A stretch of DNA of 64,000 nt from positions 117,490,376 to 117,554,375 of the forward strand of contig NC_083342.1 of the NCBI RefSeq assembly GCF_019175385.1, given 5' to 3'. Every line of letters starts with the position of its first letter. Positions within the stretch are counted from its first letter, which is position 1. The notes under the pieces were generated by a model that was given only the letters and a program-made list of their open reading frames with translations, had not been told where the DNA came from and did not search any database. Positions 23,879 through 35,095 of this stretch are shown here, one piece after another. The position numbers and the translations under genes were made by a program. Source of the stretch: Lycium barbarum. Taxonomy: Eukaryota > Streptophyta > Magnoliopsida > Solanales > Solanaceae.

Positions 23879-24911
23879 TGAACTATTGTTATTACTCATG
23901 AATCAAGAACATGTTTGCAAGACTATGACAAGTTATCTCATGAAACCATATTACAAGATATTTCATGAAACCATGTTACAAGTTATTTCGTGAAATCATG
24001 ATTACAAGTTATTTCACGAAAATCATGGGCTTCTTAGCCAACTATATCATGTTCATGTTTTTGGGATTTGCTTAATTAACCGAGAAGGCTCAGATAGCCT
24101 GAAACTACGTAGCCACCGTAGGATAAGGGTTGTCAGCAAGGAGGCAACACCTTCATTATGCAGTTTGGATCCTTACATGCTTATTATTACCTAAATCTGA
24201 TATCCCTGGCAAGGTGTGAGTGTTCTGCTGGTAGGACGCAAGTACCAAATCATGTTGTAGCATTCCCCACGTTACAAGTAGTTTCATATACATGTATTTC
24301 CATTGATTTGCTGTTTTCACACTTTACTCACGTTTCATGCTCATGTTCAAGTTACATTCAGTTTCAGTTCATGTCCTATACCTATGTTGTGCCATGCTCT
24401 TCATTTCAGCTGGTTTTACATACTAGTACTATTCACCATGTACTAACGTCCCCTTTGCCCGAGGCCTGCACTTCACGGTGCAGATACCGGTTTTCAGGAG
24501 CATACACCTGCGCAGTAGGATCACTTCAGTTATTATCTTATTGGTGAGCCCCACTCCTCTCGGGGTTCAACATGGAGTCTGCATTAGTATTCAGTTTATG
24601 GTAGTCTAGGGCCATGTCCTGGTAGTTAGTATTCAAACATGTTTTAGAGGTTTCATAGACAGATGTTAGTCCACAGAGTCAGTTATGCTTTCATGTTTGC
24701 AGACTGTTATGTTTTCATGATATTTCATGCTACGAAATAATTTCAAAACTTTATTCCGCAAATTACATTTTCATGATTCATTTAAATTGCATCATATAGA
24801 TTATATTGTTTTGATGCCCATGTTGACAAGCAAGCCATGAGGTTCGCTCGGACACATGCAAGCAAGGCACGAGTGTCGTGTTACGCCCAGGCCATGGTTC
24901 GGGGCGTGACA
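22797..24911 (+). mobile_element. Gypsy solo LTR, 2.1 kb
   Basis: It begins TGTAACACC, ends GGGGCGTGACA, and is flanked by the perfect 5-bp duplication ACAAG (22792-22796 and 24912-24916). No internal domain or second LTR is present, so it is a solo LTR left by recombination. It holds a cluster of inverted motifs (ACCGTATTTCAAAATACG, 22925-23245) and a (TA)n tract at 23829-23874. Frames such as 24158-24547 are not genes. Confidence 0.92.
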
Positions 24912-26353
24912 ACAAGTAAATAGAAGAAAGCTCAATGAGCCGTATATTTTATTCATTCTTGGATAACATTTATTTGCAAGTTATAGTTTTTTTTAACTTA
25001 CAAATAATACACGAGTTGCAAAGAAATAGTAGAATAATAAAATCACCAATTCTCAATCATTTGGTTAATTTCTGCCATATCATATTCGGCCATGGAGATA
25101 TCTTCAAAATCTTCCATTTGGTCCGCTCCACTTGCTATCAAATCTTCAATCTCTTCCTCTTCGCCTTCCACCGCTTCTAAGTTTTGGTTGCGTCGCTCCG
25201 ATCTAATCCAATCGCGAATGCACACTAGTACTTGCAAGCTAAATCCGGATAATAAGTGTCTATGGTCTCCAATTTGTCGTCTTCTTTGGCTACATTCACT
25301 CTCCGAAGCCACGGTTGATACTTGAACCGGAAGGATATCTCGAGCCATTCTTGAGAGTACCAGATGACTTGCCTTGTATTTCTTCCACCATGCTAAGACG
25401 TCCAAATCATCTAGTTCCTTGATATCCACATTTGGCTGCATCAAATAAAAGTGATATTCATCAAAGTTTGCATTACAAGAAGGACTTGGATCTGAATGTA
25501 AAACTTTTAAATGCGACAAAACCGACAAGCCCTTTTTGCTACTTTGAGAAGTAGTAGGGCGTGTAGCAACGGGTGTAGCATGTTCTTCCAAATTAGAATA
25601 ATGACTAAAAACTTTTCTAAACTCGGCATCAATAGCGAGGTCGGCTTCAGCTAAAGATGGTTCAACTCCCTCTTCAATTTCTAAAAATGTATAAATTTGA
25701 TTAACCAATGCTTTAGTATAAGACGCTTTTAAACAAGGATTTAAAAGAGAACCCAATATAAATAAAGTTGGGATGGGAAAAAAATACTCCTTAAATTTTG
25801 TTGTCATATCAAAAATAGCCGCTTGATAACCTGGTTTATATTTATACTCTTGTAAAACTCTAGCTATTTCCCCTAAATAAGCTAAAATTCCAGTTACCGT
25901 GGGATAGAATTGTTTAGAAAAAGTAAGAGTTGCATTATAAAAAATTTCTAAGAGTTCAACACATTCCTTAACATCTTCCCAATGCGTAAAATTTAACCAA
26001 TCATCATTATTAATATTATATTTGTTCTGAACTTGTTGTATGAGAATCCTATACTCATATGCTTGTTGTAGCATAATGTAAGTGTAGTTCCACCTAGTCT
26101 CAATTTCTACTTGAATTTTCCTAGGTCTAAGGTTATTTTCCACACAACAATTTTTAAAATCTCTCAGTCTTCCCCTATTAGCATTACAAAAAAGAAACGC
26201 AACCGCCTCTCTAATTTTTTGAATAGAATCGTCAAAACACACAAGACAATCTTTAACAATTAAGTTTAAAATGTGACAACTACATCTCACATGAAAAATA
26301 TTTTTTAGCGGAGGGTTTAATTCTCTTTTTAAAAGACCAATCGCCTTTGTATT

Positions 26354-26730
26354 TGTGACGACCCCCTTTGGGTCCCACTACTCAAGGTATTGTCTATGCC
26401 AGGGTACATCCCGTCCGCCCAAGGCCTTCGCCCCAACCCTCATCACGCTGCAGCGCTACGGGGGGTCGAACGCGGAACCTCTGGCTCCTTTACATTCCCC
26501 AAAGGGAATCGCCTTTCACCAATTGGGCGGACGGGCTGTACGCCTTTTTTGTGACGACCCCCTCTGGGGACCCACTACTCAAGGTATTGTCTATGCCAGG
26601 GTACAGCCAGTCCGCGCAAGGCCTTCGCCTCGTCCCTCTTCACGCTGCAGCGCTACGGGGCATCGAACCCGGAACCTCTGGCTCCTTTACATTCCCCAGA
26701 GGGAATCGCCTCTTACCAATTGAGCTGCAG
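26354..26730 (-). repeat. Two tandem SINE-like units, antisense
   Basis: Two ~190-bp units (about 26354-26550 and 26551-26730) each read, in reverse, GGTAAGAGGCGATTCCC / GGTTCGAnnCCC / CGCTGCAGCGTGA / CCCTGGCATAGACAATACC. The GGTTCGA block resembles a pol III B box and the TTGGTAAGAGGCG block an A box, so they look tRNA-derived. Open frames across them (26355-26723, 26368-26772) are repeat artefacts. Confidence 0.7.
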
Positions 26731-26731
26731 A

Positions 26732-28489
26732 TGTTACACCCCGGAAAAATTTTGAGTTACCGAAAACTGTAGACGGCTTAGTATGGGCCAAAGGGCCATT
26801 ACAGCGCGAACGCGCTGAACGAAAATTTGATAATCAAGTATGGAATGAAGGTTGTGTTATAAGAAGTTAATAATAACATATATATGACATTTGGAGACCA
26901 TATGGTGTAAATTAGTTTATATGTTATTTGACGAAAAGCCTTCGTTGCTGCAAGCTAAGTGGGGCCCACATGTCGGAGTTTTGTGAAAGACGTGAGAAGG
27001 GACACGTGAATAGTATATGGAAAGTTGAGTAGGTCCTAAGAAGGACCCATAAGCTAAAAATGAGTGTAGACCCTCCAAAAGGACGATTTAAGAAAACATG
27101 TTTGGGTGATCCGACTTGGAGGGGCAAAAACGGCATTATAAGTTTGGAATTTGGGAAAAACCCCAGAAATAAAAGTTGTAGATAATTGAATTAGCTTTCC
27201 AACCATAGGTCGTGGGACCTCATACGATATCGGGATCAAGAGTTATGACCGTTTTACTGAACGAACATCCAGTCAGAAAATTCAACCCTGCGCGAACGCG
27301 CACAAAGGGGACGCGAACGCGCAGAAGGAGTTTATATTACCCTACGCGATCGCGCCAGAAGGCAGCGCGAACGCGATGAGCATTTTTCCAGAAATTTCTG
27401 GCAGCTTCTAAACATCATAAAAAGGGGAAACCCCCCCTCATTTTCAGATCAACACACGAAAAACACACCCCAAAACTCTCCAAAAATCTGGAGAGTTCTC
27501 CCAAACTCCCCAACCAAAATTTTGTCCAAAACCAGGTATAATTTCCCAATTCCAGTCCGGGTAGCGTATAATTATTGGTTCAGAATCATATAACAGTGTG
27601 TGGTGGCCTAAATTTAGCGTGGAAAAGTGGAGATTAAGCAATATTAAAGGGAGAAAGGTATGAATCTCTTTCTATTTGTGCTAATACCGGTTTATTTACG
27701 ATGAATACGCGATTAAATAATTGTATACTGAGTTAATTAGTTATGAAAGCTGAAAAACAGCGTGTGGGCTGTTTTAGGAGATATTTTGAGTTGGAAACAT
27801 TATAATTGATGTTGGTATTGTTGTTGTTGTTGTTGGCTGCTGAATTAAAAATTTGGGCTAGGCATATAAACAGGGGAGATGCTGCCCGATTTTCGGCAGA
27901 ATATAAAATAGTATAATTTGATTATGGCACAAGTGTACGATGAAAAAGCTAACATTAGTGTGAATTATCTTAAATGTAAACTTACAAGCTCGGACACATA
28001 AGCATAGCTAATAGGACGTGGAACAGGTATGTTAAGGCTCGTCCCTTTTCTTTCAAAGGCATGATCCCGATATTGCGAATTTAAAATTGTCTCCATATCT
28101 TACTTGTTTTTAAAAGTTAGATGTCTATGATTCTAAGGTATGATTACTTTCCCGATAACCCGTCAACGTTTTTCAAAATGTTCGTATTTTTCCAAAACAA
28201 AGGTTTATGGTATTATAAGCTTTTATGACAAAAATGATGGATATGTATTACAATGACAACGCTGACGTCAAATATGAGAAAATGTCTATGACAGATATGT
28301 TGACGATATGTTCCTACCATGAATATGACAATATGAAAATGTTAAGTTATTTCTTGATTCCTCAACTCTATTATGGATATTCACTATTTTAAAGGCTCCA
28401 AGTATATGAAACGATGTCTTATGATCCCGTTCTATGCTTTTATTATGATGACACTCTCCATTGCTTTTATTATGATGACACTCTCCATT
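26732..28489 (+). repeat. Truncated gypsy LTR
   Basis: It begins TGTTACACCCCGG, like the other gypsy LTRs here. It shares GGAATTTGGGAAAA...AAAGTTGTAGA and AAGAGTTATGACCGTTTTACTGAA with the solo LTR at 22797. At the matching position it has GCGCGAACGCGC and CGCGATCGCG motifs in place of the ATACG-type motifs. The 3' end is missing; a 28-bp direct repeat (TTATTATGATGACACTCTCC) precedes the SINE-like unit. Confidence 0.65.
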
Positions 28490-28661
28490 GGTAAGAGGCG
28501 ATTCCCTTTGGGGAATGTAAAGGAGCCAGAGGTTCCGGGTTCGATACCCCGTAGCGCTGCAGCGTGAAGAGGGATAATGGGGCAAGCCCCTGTGCGGACG
28601 GGCTGTACCCTGGCATAGACAATACCTGAGTATGTGTAGGACCCAGAGGGGATGCCTCACA
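28490..28661 (+). repeat. SINE-like unit, sense orientation
   Basis: This is the same family as 26354-26730 but inverted. It contains TTGGTAAGAGGCGATTCCC, GGGTTCGATACCCCG and the terminal GGCATAGACAATACC. It forms the right end of the composite insertion. Confidence 0.7.
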
Positions 28662-30349
28662 GTATTAGTAGAAGCATTATCTAAAGCAATACAAAGTGTT
28701 TTTCTATAAATGTTAAAAAATCTCATAATAGTAGACATTGAATCCGCTAAATTTTTTCCATCGTGACGACCTTTCCCTTCATCATATAAAAAAGCTATAA
28801 TTTTTTTTTTTGCATAACCCAATTATCATCAACGCAATGACATGTAATAGCAAAAAAAATCTAACTTATTAAGACTAAGACCCAAATCAGCAGTAAGAGA
28901 AACATTACAATTTAAAGAATTAAATACATGACGCAAATAAAATCTATATTTTTTATACAAATCTATAACATCCGCTCTACAAGTACTTTTAGGAATACCC
29001 TCAAATAACGGATTATAACAACGTTGAATGTAAGTAACAAACCCCAAACCCGAAGGAAAGGAAAATGATAAACAATCATAAGCTACCATTTTAGCTATTT
29101 CTACACGCTCTTTTTTCTTGTCATACTTAAAAATTTTACCGGTTCGTAGGTCTATCGTCATTTGAATACCCCCCACATTTGAACCCGTTTGCTCTCCCCA
29201 AACATCCATATGTTTCTTTCTCATATGACCATTTAGTGTACTCGTTCCACCATCCTTACTAGTTCCTTGTCTAAAAGCAAATACTTGCCTTCATATGTTA
29301 CATTTAGCTGTTTGACTTTCCTTATCCTTAGTCATATGTTTCCAAATTTTAGCGGTTAGCTTACGAGTTTTAGGCGGTTTGTCTTGTGTATGTGATTGTG
29401 CAGGATATGTATCTCCTATGGGATTTTCGGGGGCTTGTGTTTCATCATCATCATCAATTTCATTAAAAGTGTCGGTATAGTGTTGTTGCATTGCCTCATG
29501 ATCTAAAAGTGGATTATTTCCACCAACATTAATACCTAAATTAGGTGTTTCTTCCACAAATATTTCCTCATTAAACCCACCCCTAACAATACCACTACTA
29601 TCGGCACCACGTCTAAATCTCTTCGCCATTATTAAATAGAATTAATTTAAATCACAAGAAAATAAATTGCAACAAATTAAATTGCTAGAATTAAATTGCG
29701 TAAATTAAATTGCAAAAAATAAAGATAGAGTTGGAACAAAGGTATCAAATTGCCGGACTAATTTCCAACAAAATGAAGGTGGCTAGAATTGCAAATCCAC
29801 CAAAGCTACTTCGGATTGTTGCAAAATCACCAACTCCACCAACAATATTATAATTTCATAAATTAATAATTGAAACTATAATAAGACTTTATAATATTTA
29901 ATTGAGAGAAATTTAATGTTGCAAAGTAACTATAATTGAGAGATTGAGAGAAAGAGAAGAGTGAATTGGTGTGGATTAAAATGGAAATGGAGAGGGGTTT
30001 ATATGAGGGTGGGGGATGGGTTAAAGTGTTAAAAAAAAGTTTGGGGGGTTGGGGGGAAGGGGGCAAAATGTGGGTTTGGGACCGTTTGGCAACGGCCATT
30101 ATTGCAAATGGACCGTTGGCCAACGGTCCAACAAAGCAGCCCTACGACTACATTTAAAAAAAAAATATATCGACCGGTTTTACCTGTTTAACCGGTCCGG
30201 TTCTGATTCCAAAAAAATCAAAACCGGACCGGTATTTAATAAACGGTTAACTGGAACCGGTCCGGTTAACCAGTTTCGGTTCCGGTTACCGGTTTGAACC
30301 GGTTTAAGCGGAGGGAGTACGTAACAATTAATTAATTCTATTAATTGTC

Positions 30350-30480
30350 AAAACGAGCTTGTCTTGTCGGGTTGGCCCAACCTAGCCCATTAGTTGCATT
30401 GGGCTGGTATTTTTTAGGTCCATTTAAATTGCGCTAGGATTGGATTGGGCTAACCTGTGAGGCTGAAACATTTTTTTCCA
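30350..30480 (+). repeat. Dispersed repeat, copy 1 (empty site)
   Basis: It contains TTGGCCCAACCTAGCCCATT, AATTGCGC and GGGCTAACCTGTGAGGCTGA. A second copy begins near 30722 and is split at ATTGC by the 6.46-kb insertion, resuming at 37256-37310. Copy 1 therefore shows the uninterrupted site. Confidence 0.75.
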
Positions 30481-30705
30481 AGTAACTGCAAGGTCTGTTC
30501 TTCGAATAAACTCGTCTTTAATTTTGTCCTTCCAAATTAAATAGGCATAAATTCTTTAAGAGCGCTGACATAACTTGTGGAATTATAATGCTTATCTTAT
30601 GCCTCTAAATGCATAAATTCGATTTTGAAGAGCAAACATTAAAGACCAGTCCATTTGAAGGACAAAATTAAAGACCAGCACAAAATAGGATTAGAAGTGC
30701 AAATG
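30481..30705. mobile_element. Possible small TIR element
   Basis: GTCTTTAATTTTGTCCTTCC on the left (about 30511) is mirrored by GGACAAAATTAAAGACCAG on the right (about 30660). The boundaries and any target duplication are unclear. Confidence 0.4.
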
Positions 30706-30837
30706 ATTCCAAAAAGCTAACACAAACTTGTCAGTACTTGTCGAGTTGGCCCAACCTAGCTCATTAGTTACATTGGGTTGGGCTGGGCAAAATTGCTGTA
30801 GCAGCCCAGTCCACTAGTGATATTGTCCGCTTTGGGC

Positions 30838-32778
30838 CTAGGCCCGCACGGCTTTAAAACGCGTCAATCTGGTCAACGGTGCAGCTATTACTGAAAATCC
30901 TGCCACGAAACGTCTGTAATAACCGGATAAGCCCAGGAAACTCCTGATCTCAGTAGGAGTAGTAGGTCTAGGCCATTGTTGCACTGCATCAATCTTCTTT
31001 GGATCGACTAGAATACCATCCTTAGAAACCACATGACCTAAAAACGCCACTGTATCTAACCAGAACTCACACTTCGAGAATTTGGCATAAAGCTTGTGTT
31101 CTTGCAGCTTCTCTAACACCGCCCTCAAATGACCCTCGTGCTCCAACTGGCTACGGGAGTAGACCAATATGTCATCAATGAATACTATAACAAAAGTGTC
31201 GAGAAAAGGCTTGAACACTCGATTCATAAGATCCATAAATGCTGCTGGGGCGTTAGTAAGCCCAAAGGACATGACCAAAAACTCATAATGGCCATAACGA
31301 GTCCGAAATGCAGTATTTGAGATGTCCTCTTTCTTGATCCTCAACTGATGGTAACCCGATCTCAAGTCAATCTTGGAAAAACAGACCGCACCCTGAAGCT
31401 GATCAAATAAATCATCTATACGAGGTAGTGGATACTTGTTCTTGATTGTGACTTTGTTTAATTGCCTGTAGTCAATGCACATTCGCATGGAACCATCCTT
31501 CTTCTTCACAAATAATACTGGAGCACCCCAAGGTGACACACTGGGCCTGATGAAGCCCTTATCAAGCAAATCCTGAATTTGTTCCTTCAGCTCCCTCAAT
31601 TCGGCAGGTGCCATACGATACGGGGGAATAGAAATAGGCTGAGTCCCCGGTAAAGTATCTATGCAAAACTCAATCTCTCTGGTGGGAGGCAATCCTGGAA
31701 AATCTTCAGGAAATACATCTGGGTAGTCCCGTACAACCGGAATGCTGTCTATAGTCACTGTCTCAGCTCGAGTATCTCGAACCGTGGCTATAAATCCCAA
31801 ATAGCCCTGGCTAATCAATTTACGGGCCTTGAAATAAGAAATGATCCGTTTTTCTGGAGCGGCTGTGGTACCTTTCCACTCTAATCTCGGCTCTCCAGGT
31901 ATATCAAATCTAACTAGCTTGTTACGACAATCAAGTGTAGCATAACAGGCTGCCAACCAATCCATACCCATGATGACATCAAAACTGACCATCTGAAGCT
32001 CGTGAAGATTCACCAAGGTCTCTGTACTCTGAATAGATACTATACAATCACGATATACTCGATCTACCACTATAGACTCCCCAACTAGGGTAGATACTAG
32101 AAAAGGCGCATGTACGTAATCGAGTACCCGCTCCAAACAAGTAGCATAAAATGGGGATACATAAGAATAAGTGGATCTAGGATCCATCAAGGTAAATGCC
32201 GGATGAGAACAAAGTGTGAGAATACCTGTGACTACTGCATCACATGCATCAACATCCTGTCTGGCTAAAGCAAAGAAACGGGGTTGTCCACCCACTGCCT
32301 GTGCACCCTGAGTACCCTGTCTAGCTGCTCCACGACCTGCCTGTGGTACTGATCTAGCTGGAACTGCGGCTATAGGTGGCGCCGCAATGGCACCCTGCTG
32401 CTGGGCTGCCGGCTGGACTGTGCCTACAACTCTAGGACATGCAAAAGACAAATGACCCTGCTCCCCGCAAGTATAGCATCTAGTGAAACCCCTCATACAC
32501 CTGCCTGAATGGTTCTTCCCACAAGAAGAACAACGATAAGCCCTGTTCTGAAAAGAACTACGTCTCTGGTGCTGTTGCTGCCCCTGCCCCTGCCGGGCTA
32601 ACTGAGAACTAGGTGAGTCCTGAGAATGATTATGTGAAGCTAACTGAGGAGGTCTAGATGACCCCTTACCCTGAACACCCCTGCTCCCAGATGGAGCCAA
32701 ACTGGATACCACTGATGTGCGCGACTTCTTCCCTTCTCGCTCAGTCTTGTCCTCTAAATAGTATCCCTCTCGACGCAT
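30838..32778 (-). pseudogene. Gypsy gag end, protease and reverse transcriptase, truncated
   Basis: The 646-codon frame holds, in order: a zinc knuckle [15 protein letters not shown] (C-X2-C-X4-H-X4-C); the aspartic protease region ([13 protein letters not shown], with Arg in the position usually Gly); and RT blocks [39 protein letters not shown] and FIDDILVYS. It ends abruptly at APLTRLT, where sequence switches to the TRIM LTR; RNase H and integrase are missing downstream. The upstream gag frame is shifted near 32780. Confidence 0.88.
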
Positions 32779-33098
32779 AGCACTATCTAGAACCTGATAT
32801 AGGTAGACCTCCGCACCTCAGTAGCCAAGGCGGTACGGTGGGACCCTTTCAACCCATTCACAAATCTCCTGACCCGATCCTCCTCAGTAGGAATGATCTC
32901 AAGACCATAACGAGACAACTTGGTGAATTCTGCATCATACTGTGCCACAGTCATATCGTTCTGACGAAGCTTTTCAAACTGATCGCGCAAAGCATCACGC
33001 TGACTAGGAGGTAGAAACCTATGCATAAAAAGTGTCACAAACTGGGCCCAAGTAAGTGGGGGCAAATTTGCACGCCTATTACGACTCAAGGTAGTCCA
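32779..33098 (-). pseudogene. Gypsy gag core, stop and frameshift
   Basis: The block RRANLPPLTWAQFVTLF, then RDALRDQFEKLRQ and MTVAQYDAEFTKLSRYG, is the retrotransposon gag domain. It is separated from the upstream gag by a single TAG where a Trp is expected (AES-stop-WT, near 33100) and from the downstream frame by a shift near 32785. Confidence 0.82.
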
Positions 33099-33968
33099 CT
33101 ATGACTCTGCCAATCCCGAAAGCTGAAAAACTGTGAAGTCAACCCCGTGAGTGTGTAAAATACCCTGAGTCATCAGAATCTTCTCACACCTGTCTATGAA
33201 CCTCTGGGGACCCACCGACTTAGGGGTAGCATCGAAGTTCGGTGGTCCAAAACCCATGAAAGCTTTAAGCTCATCTGTAGCACTTGCCCTCCTACCAGTA
33301 ACCGAAGTTGTACCCCCTAGATGAACTGCTGGCTGTGTTACCACCTCAGCTGGTGGTGGAGCTAAACCAGGTGGTGGTGTCTGAAAATCCTGTGCGACCC
33401 GCTGCTCTGTGGTAAGAGTGGCTGGTGTTTGACCACCCACACCCTCTTGAGTCTGAGAAGTAGCTGGAGGCATAACTCCACCTAGACGAGGAACAATAGC
33501 CTCTAAAACTGAAACCATCCTGACCAACAACTCTGGTGGTACTGAAACTGTAGCTCCCTCAACTGGGGCTGCTGCTGGTATGTCCATGACATCCTCCTCT
33601 GCCGGGAGCTCGGGTGGTGCCTGTCTGGCGGCTGGGGGTCTACCTCTAGGCATAGCATCCTGTCGTGCTGGATCATGTCTCCTCAGAGTACGTGGCAAGC
33701 CCACCACGAAGTCCATAGTGATTCTCTCCCACTTCCACTCGGGAATAACCAGATTCTGAGCTAACCCTCCAGGTTTCTGATGCTCATACTTAACCTGTTG
33801 GCAATTCAAGCAACGAGCCACATAATCAGATATGTTTCTCTTCATCCTCATCCACAAGAGTATTCCTTCTGTAAAAGTCTTATGGAAGAACAATCCGAGT
33901 GAGGAAGCTACTTGGGAGGCAGAGCAGGACATTCGAGACAGATATCCCGAGCTTTTCTCTTGAGTCAT
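33099..33968 (-). pseudogene. Gypsy integrase fragment fused upstream of gag
   Basis: The 289-codon frame starts with the integrase zinc-binding end and core start (MKRNISDYVARCLNCQQVK, then WKWERITMDFVVGLPRTLR). It passes without a stop into the gag leader and N-terminus (MPRGRPPAARQAPPE, later DELKAFMGFGPPNFDATP). In an intact gypsy element gag precedes protease, RT and integrase, so this order is rearranged. It fits template switching or an LTR-less circular permutation. Confidence 0.8.
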
Positions 33969-34895
33969 GTCAAAGAGAAGAAGCTAATGCATATGCGCAT
34001 TGGTTATAGGTATACTCTTTATGTGTTTTCACGAGGATTAAACTAATAGACAATGTGTTTACATATTCACATTTATGTGTTGACTTATTTGAATTATATA
34101 GATGCATATATTCCTTATTGGTATGTTTTGTATGGTGGTACGGGGTCGTCTGGTACCCCATTTGCATGTGATTGATGGTATGGAGTCGCCCGGAACTCCC
34201 TGGTATATGTTAGTTTATAAATTTTGATTGTTGGGTGTTGTTGTTGGTAGTTTATGACAGGTATATAAGTGATATTAGTCATAATTATAGGGGAAACTCT
34301 GCCCAAATTTCTGTAGGCCTAAGATACTGGTTGAGACAGTTAAGGTTGTTAATGTGTTACTCTTTGACGACGTGAAGAGTTTTTCCTACATTCGAGGACG
34401 AACGTTATTTTAAGGGAGGGAGAATGTAACAACCCAGTATTTTTCCAAGTGTCTTGAATTACTTCCTTATTCATAGTTTATTTAATTTTAGTGGTCTTGT
34501 ACCAAAGTAGATAATTATGAACTATATTCATATAATATGTATGTAGATATATTTAGTTGTATATATAATTTATAGGATACTTTTTATGAAAAGGCAGTTA
34601 AGTGAATAAGTGGGTTAGGCCCATTACTCTAGTTCTGGCCACGTTATATTTCCTAAGGGGAAGAGGGAAATAGAAGGAAAGTATTAACTTGCCTCTAACC
34701 TAGAGAGGACAAAAACGATAAAAAAGGGAGAACGAGCAGAGCATTTAACAGTTGCTAGCATAACGTGAAGTTTCCACAATTGGGAGGAAATCAGGTATAC
34801 AGTACTTCAACTTTAGTATTTAAGAATTTTGTTGCTGGATGTTGTACTATTATGCTAATGGTGGCAAGATTTCATTAGGGACTAGTGATACCTAA

Positions 34896-35095
34896 TATCT
34901 AGAGGGTACCACATTGCAAGGATGAAGAATTGTAAAATTTGACTACAAAATTGATTTCAAAAGGGTCAAAGAAAAGTTTGCTTTTTCTGCACATCTATCT
35001 AGAGGGGACCACATTGCAAGGATGAAGAATTGTAAAATTTGACTACAAAATTGATTTCAAAAGGGTCAAAGAAAAGTTTGCTTTTTCTGCACATC
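34896..35095 (+). repeat. 100-bp tandem duplication in the LTR
   Basis: Two almost identical 100-bp units (34896-34995, 34996-35095), each with CCACATTGCAAGGATGAAG and GCTTTTTCTGCACATC, differ by only one or two bases, so the duplication is recent. Confidence 0.92.

Larger units (their letters stand above)
26354..28661. mobile_element. Composite insertion in the hAT transposase gene
   Basis: It begins TGTGACGACCCC and ends with the inverted GGGGATGCCTCACA, and is flanked by the perfect 5-bp duplication GTATT (26349-26353 and 28662-28666). Both ends are copies of the same ~190-bp tRNA-SINE-like sequence in opposite orientation; between them lies a truncated gypsy LTR. Removing it plus one GTATT rejoins the transposase codons NASTNT-KAIGLLKREL. 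The mechanism is unclear: TG...CA ends with a 5-bp duplication suggest retroviral-type integration. Confidence 0.85.
25043..29629 (-). pseudogene. hAT transposase with BED zinc finger, inactivated
   Basis: The gene reads right to left. 29629-29291 encodes the acidic N-terminus and the start of a BED finger (IWKHMTK...AKCNI). The codon after CNI, which should be the second finger Cys, is TGA (29291-29293), and the same frame then continues with RQVFAF and the HMRKKH histidines. 29224-28829 continues the transposase; frame slips occur at homopolymer runs near 28805-28860. 28822-28662 carries FLYDEGKGRHDG and LDNASTNT. A 2.3-kb insertion (26354-28661) follows, and then 26290-25043 encodes the RNase H-like/DUF4413 region and the hAT dimerisation domain (LDVLAWWKKYKASHLVLSRM, then TVASESECS). 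At least three independent lesions rule out activity. Confidence 0.93.
22394..30306 (-). mobile_element. hAT transposon (7.9 kb with nested insertions)
   Basis: It starts TAAACCTGTTAACCGG and ends with the inverted CCGGTTTGAACCGGTTTA. It is flanked by a perfect 8-bp duplication AGCGGAGG (22386-22393 and 30307-30314), the hAT signature. Both subterminal regions are packed with CCGGTT/AACCGG motifs. The - strand holds a BED-finger/hAT transposase gene. Without its two internal insertions the element would be about 3.5 kb, close to an autonomous Ac-type size. Confidence 0.94.
17468..30317. mobile_element. Stowaway-like MITE split by CACTA and hAT insertions
   Basis: The left half (17468-17719) starts ATCCGTCCCATATTACTTG. 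The right end is split into TATGG (22381-22385) and AGCGGAGGGAG (30307-30317). Joined without the insertions, the right end reads, in reverse complement, CTCCCTCCGCTCCATATTA then GTTGTCCAC, matching the left end. The next dinucleotide is TA. The left terminus is degenerate. Confidence 0.75.

Noticed and set aside
24158..24547. 129-codon open frame
   Set aside because: It lies inside a solo LTR bounded by a perfect target duplication, and no known domain is visible.
26355..26772. Overlapping 122- and 134-codon frames with repeated peptide units
   Set aside because: They run across two tandem SINE-like units, so the peptide repeats reflect the DNA repeat.
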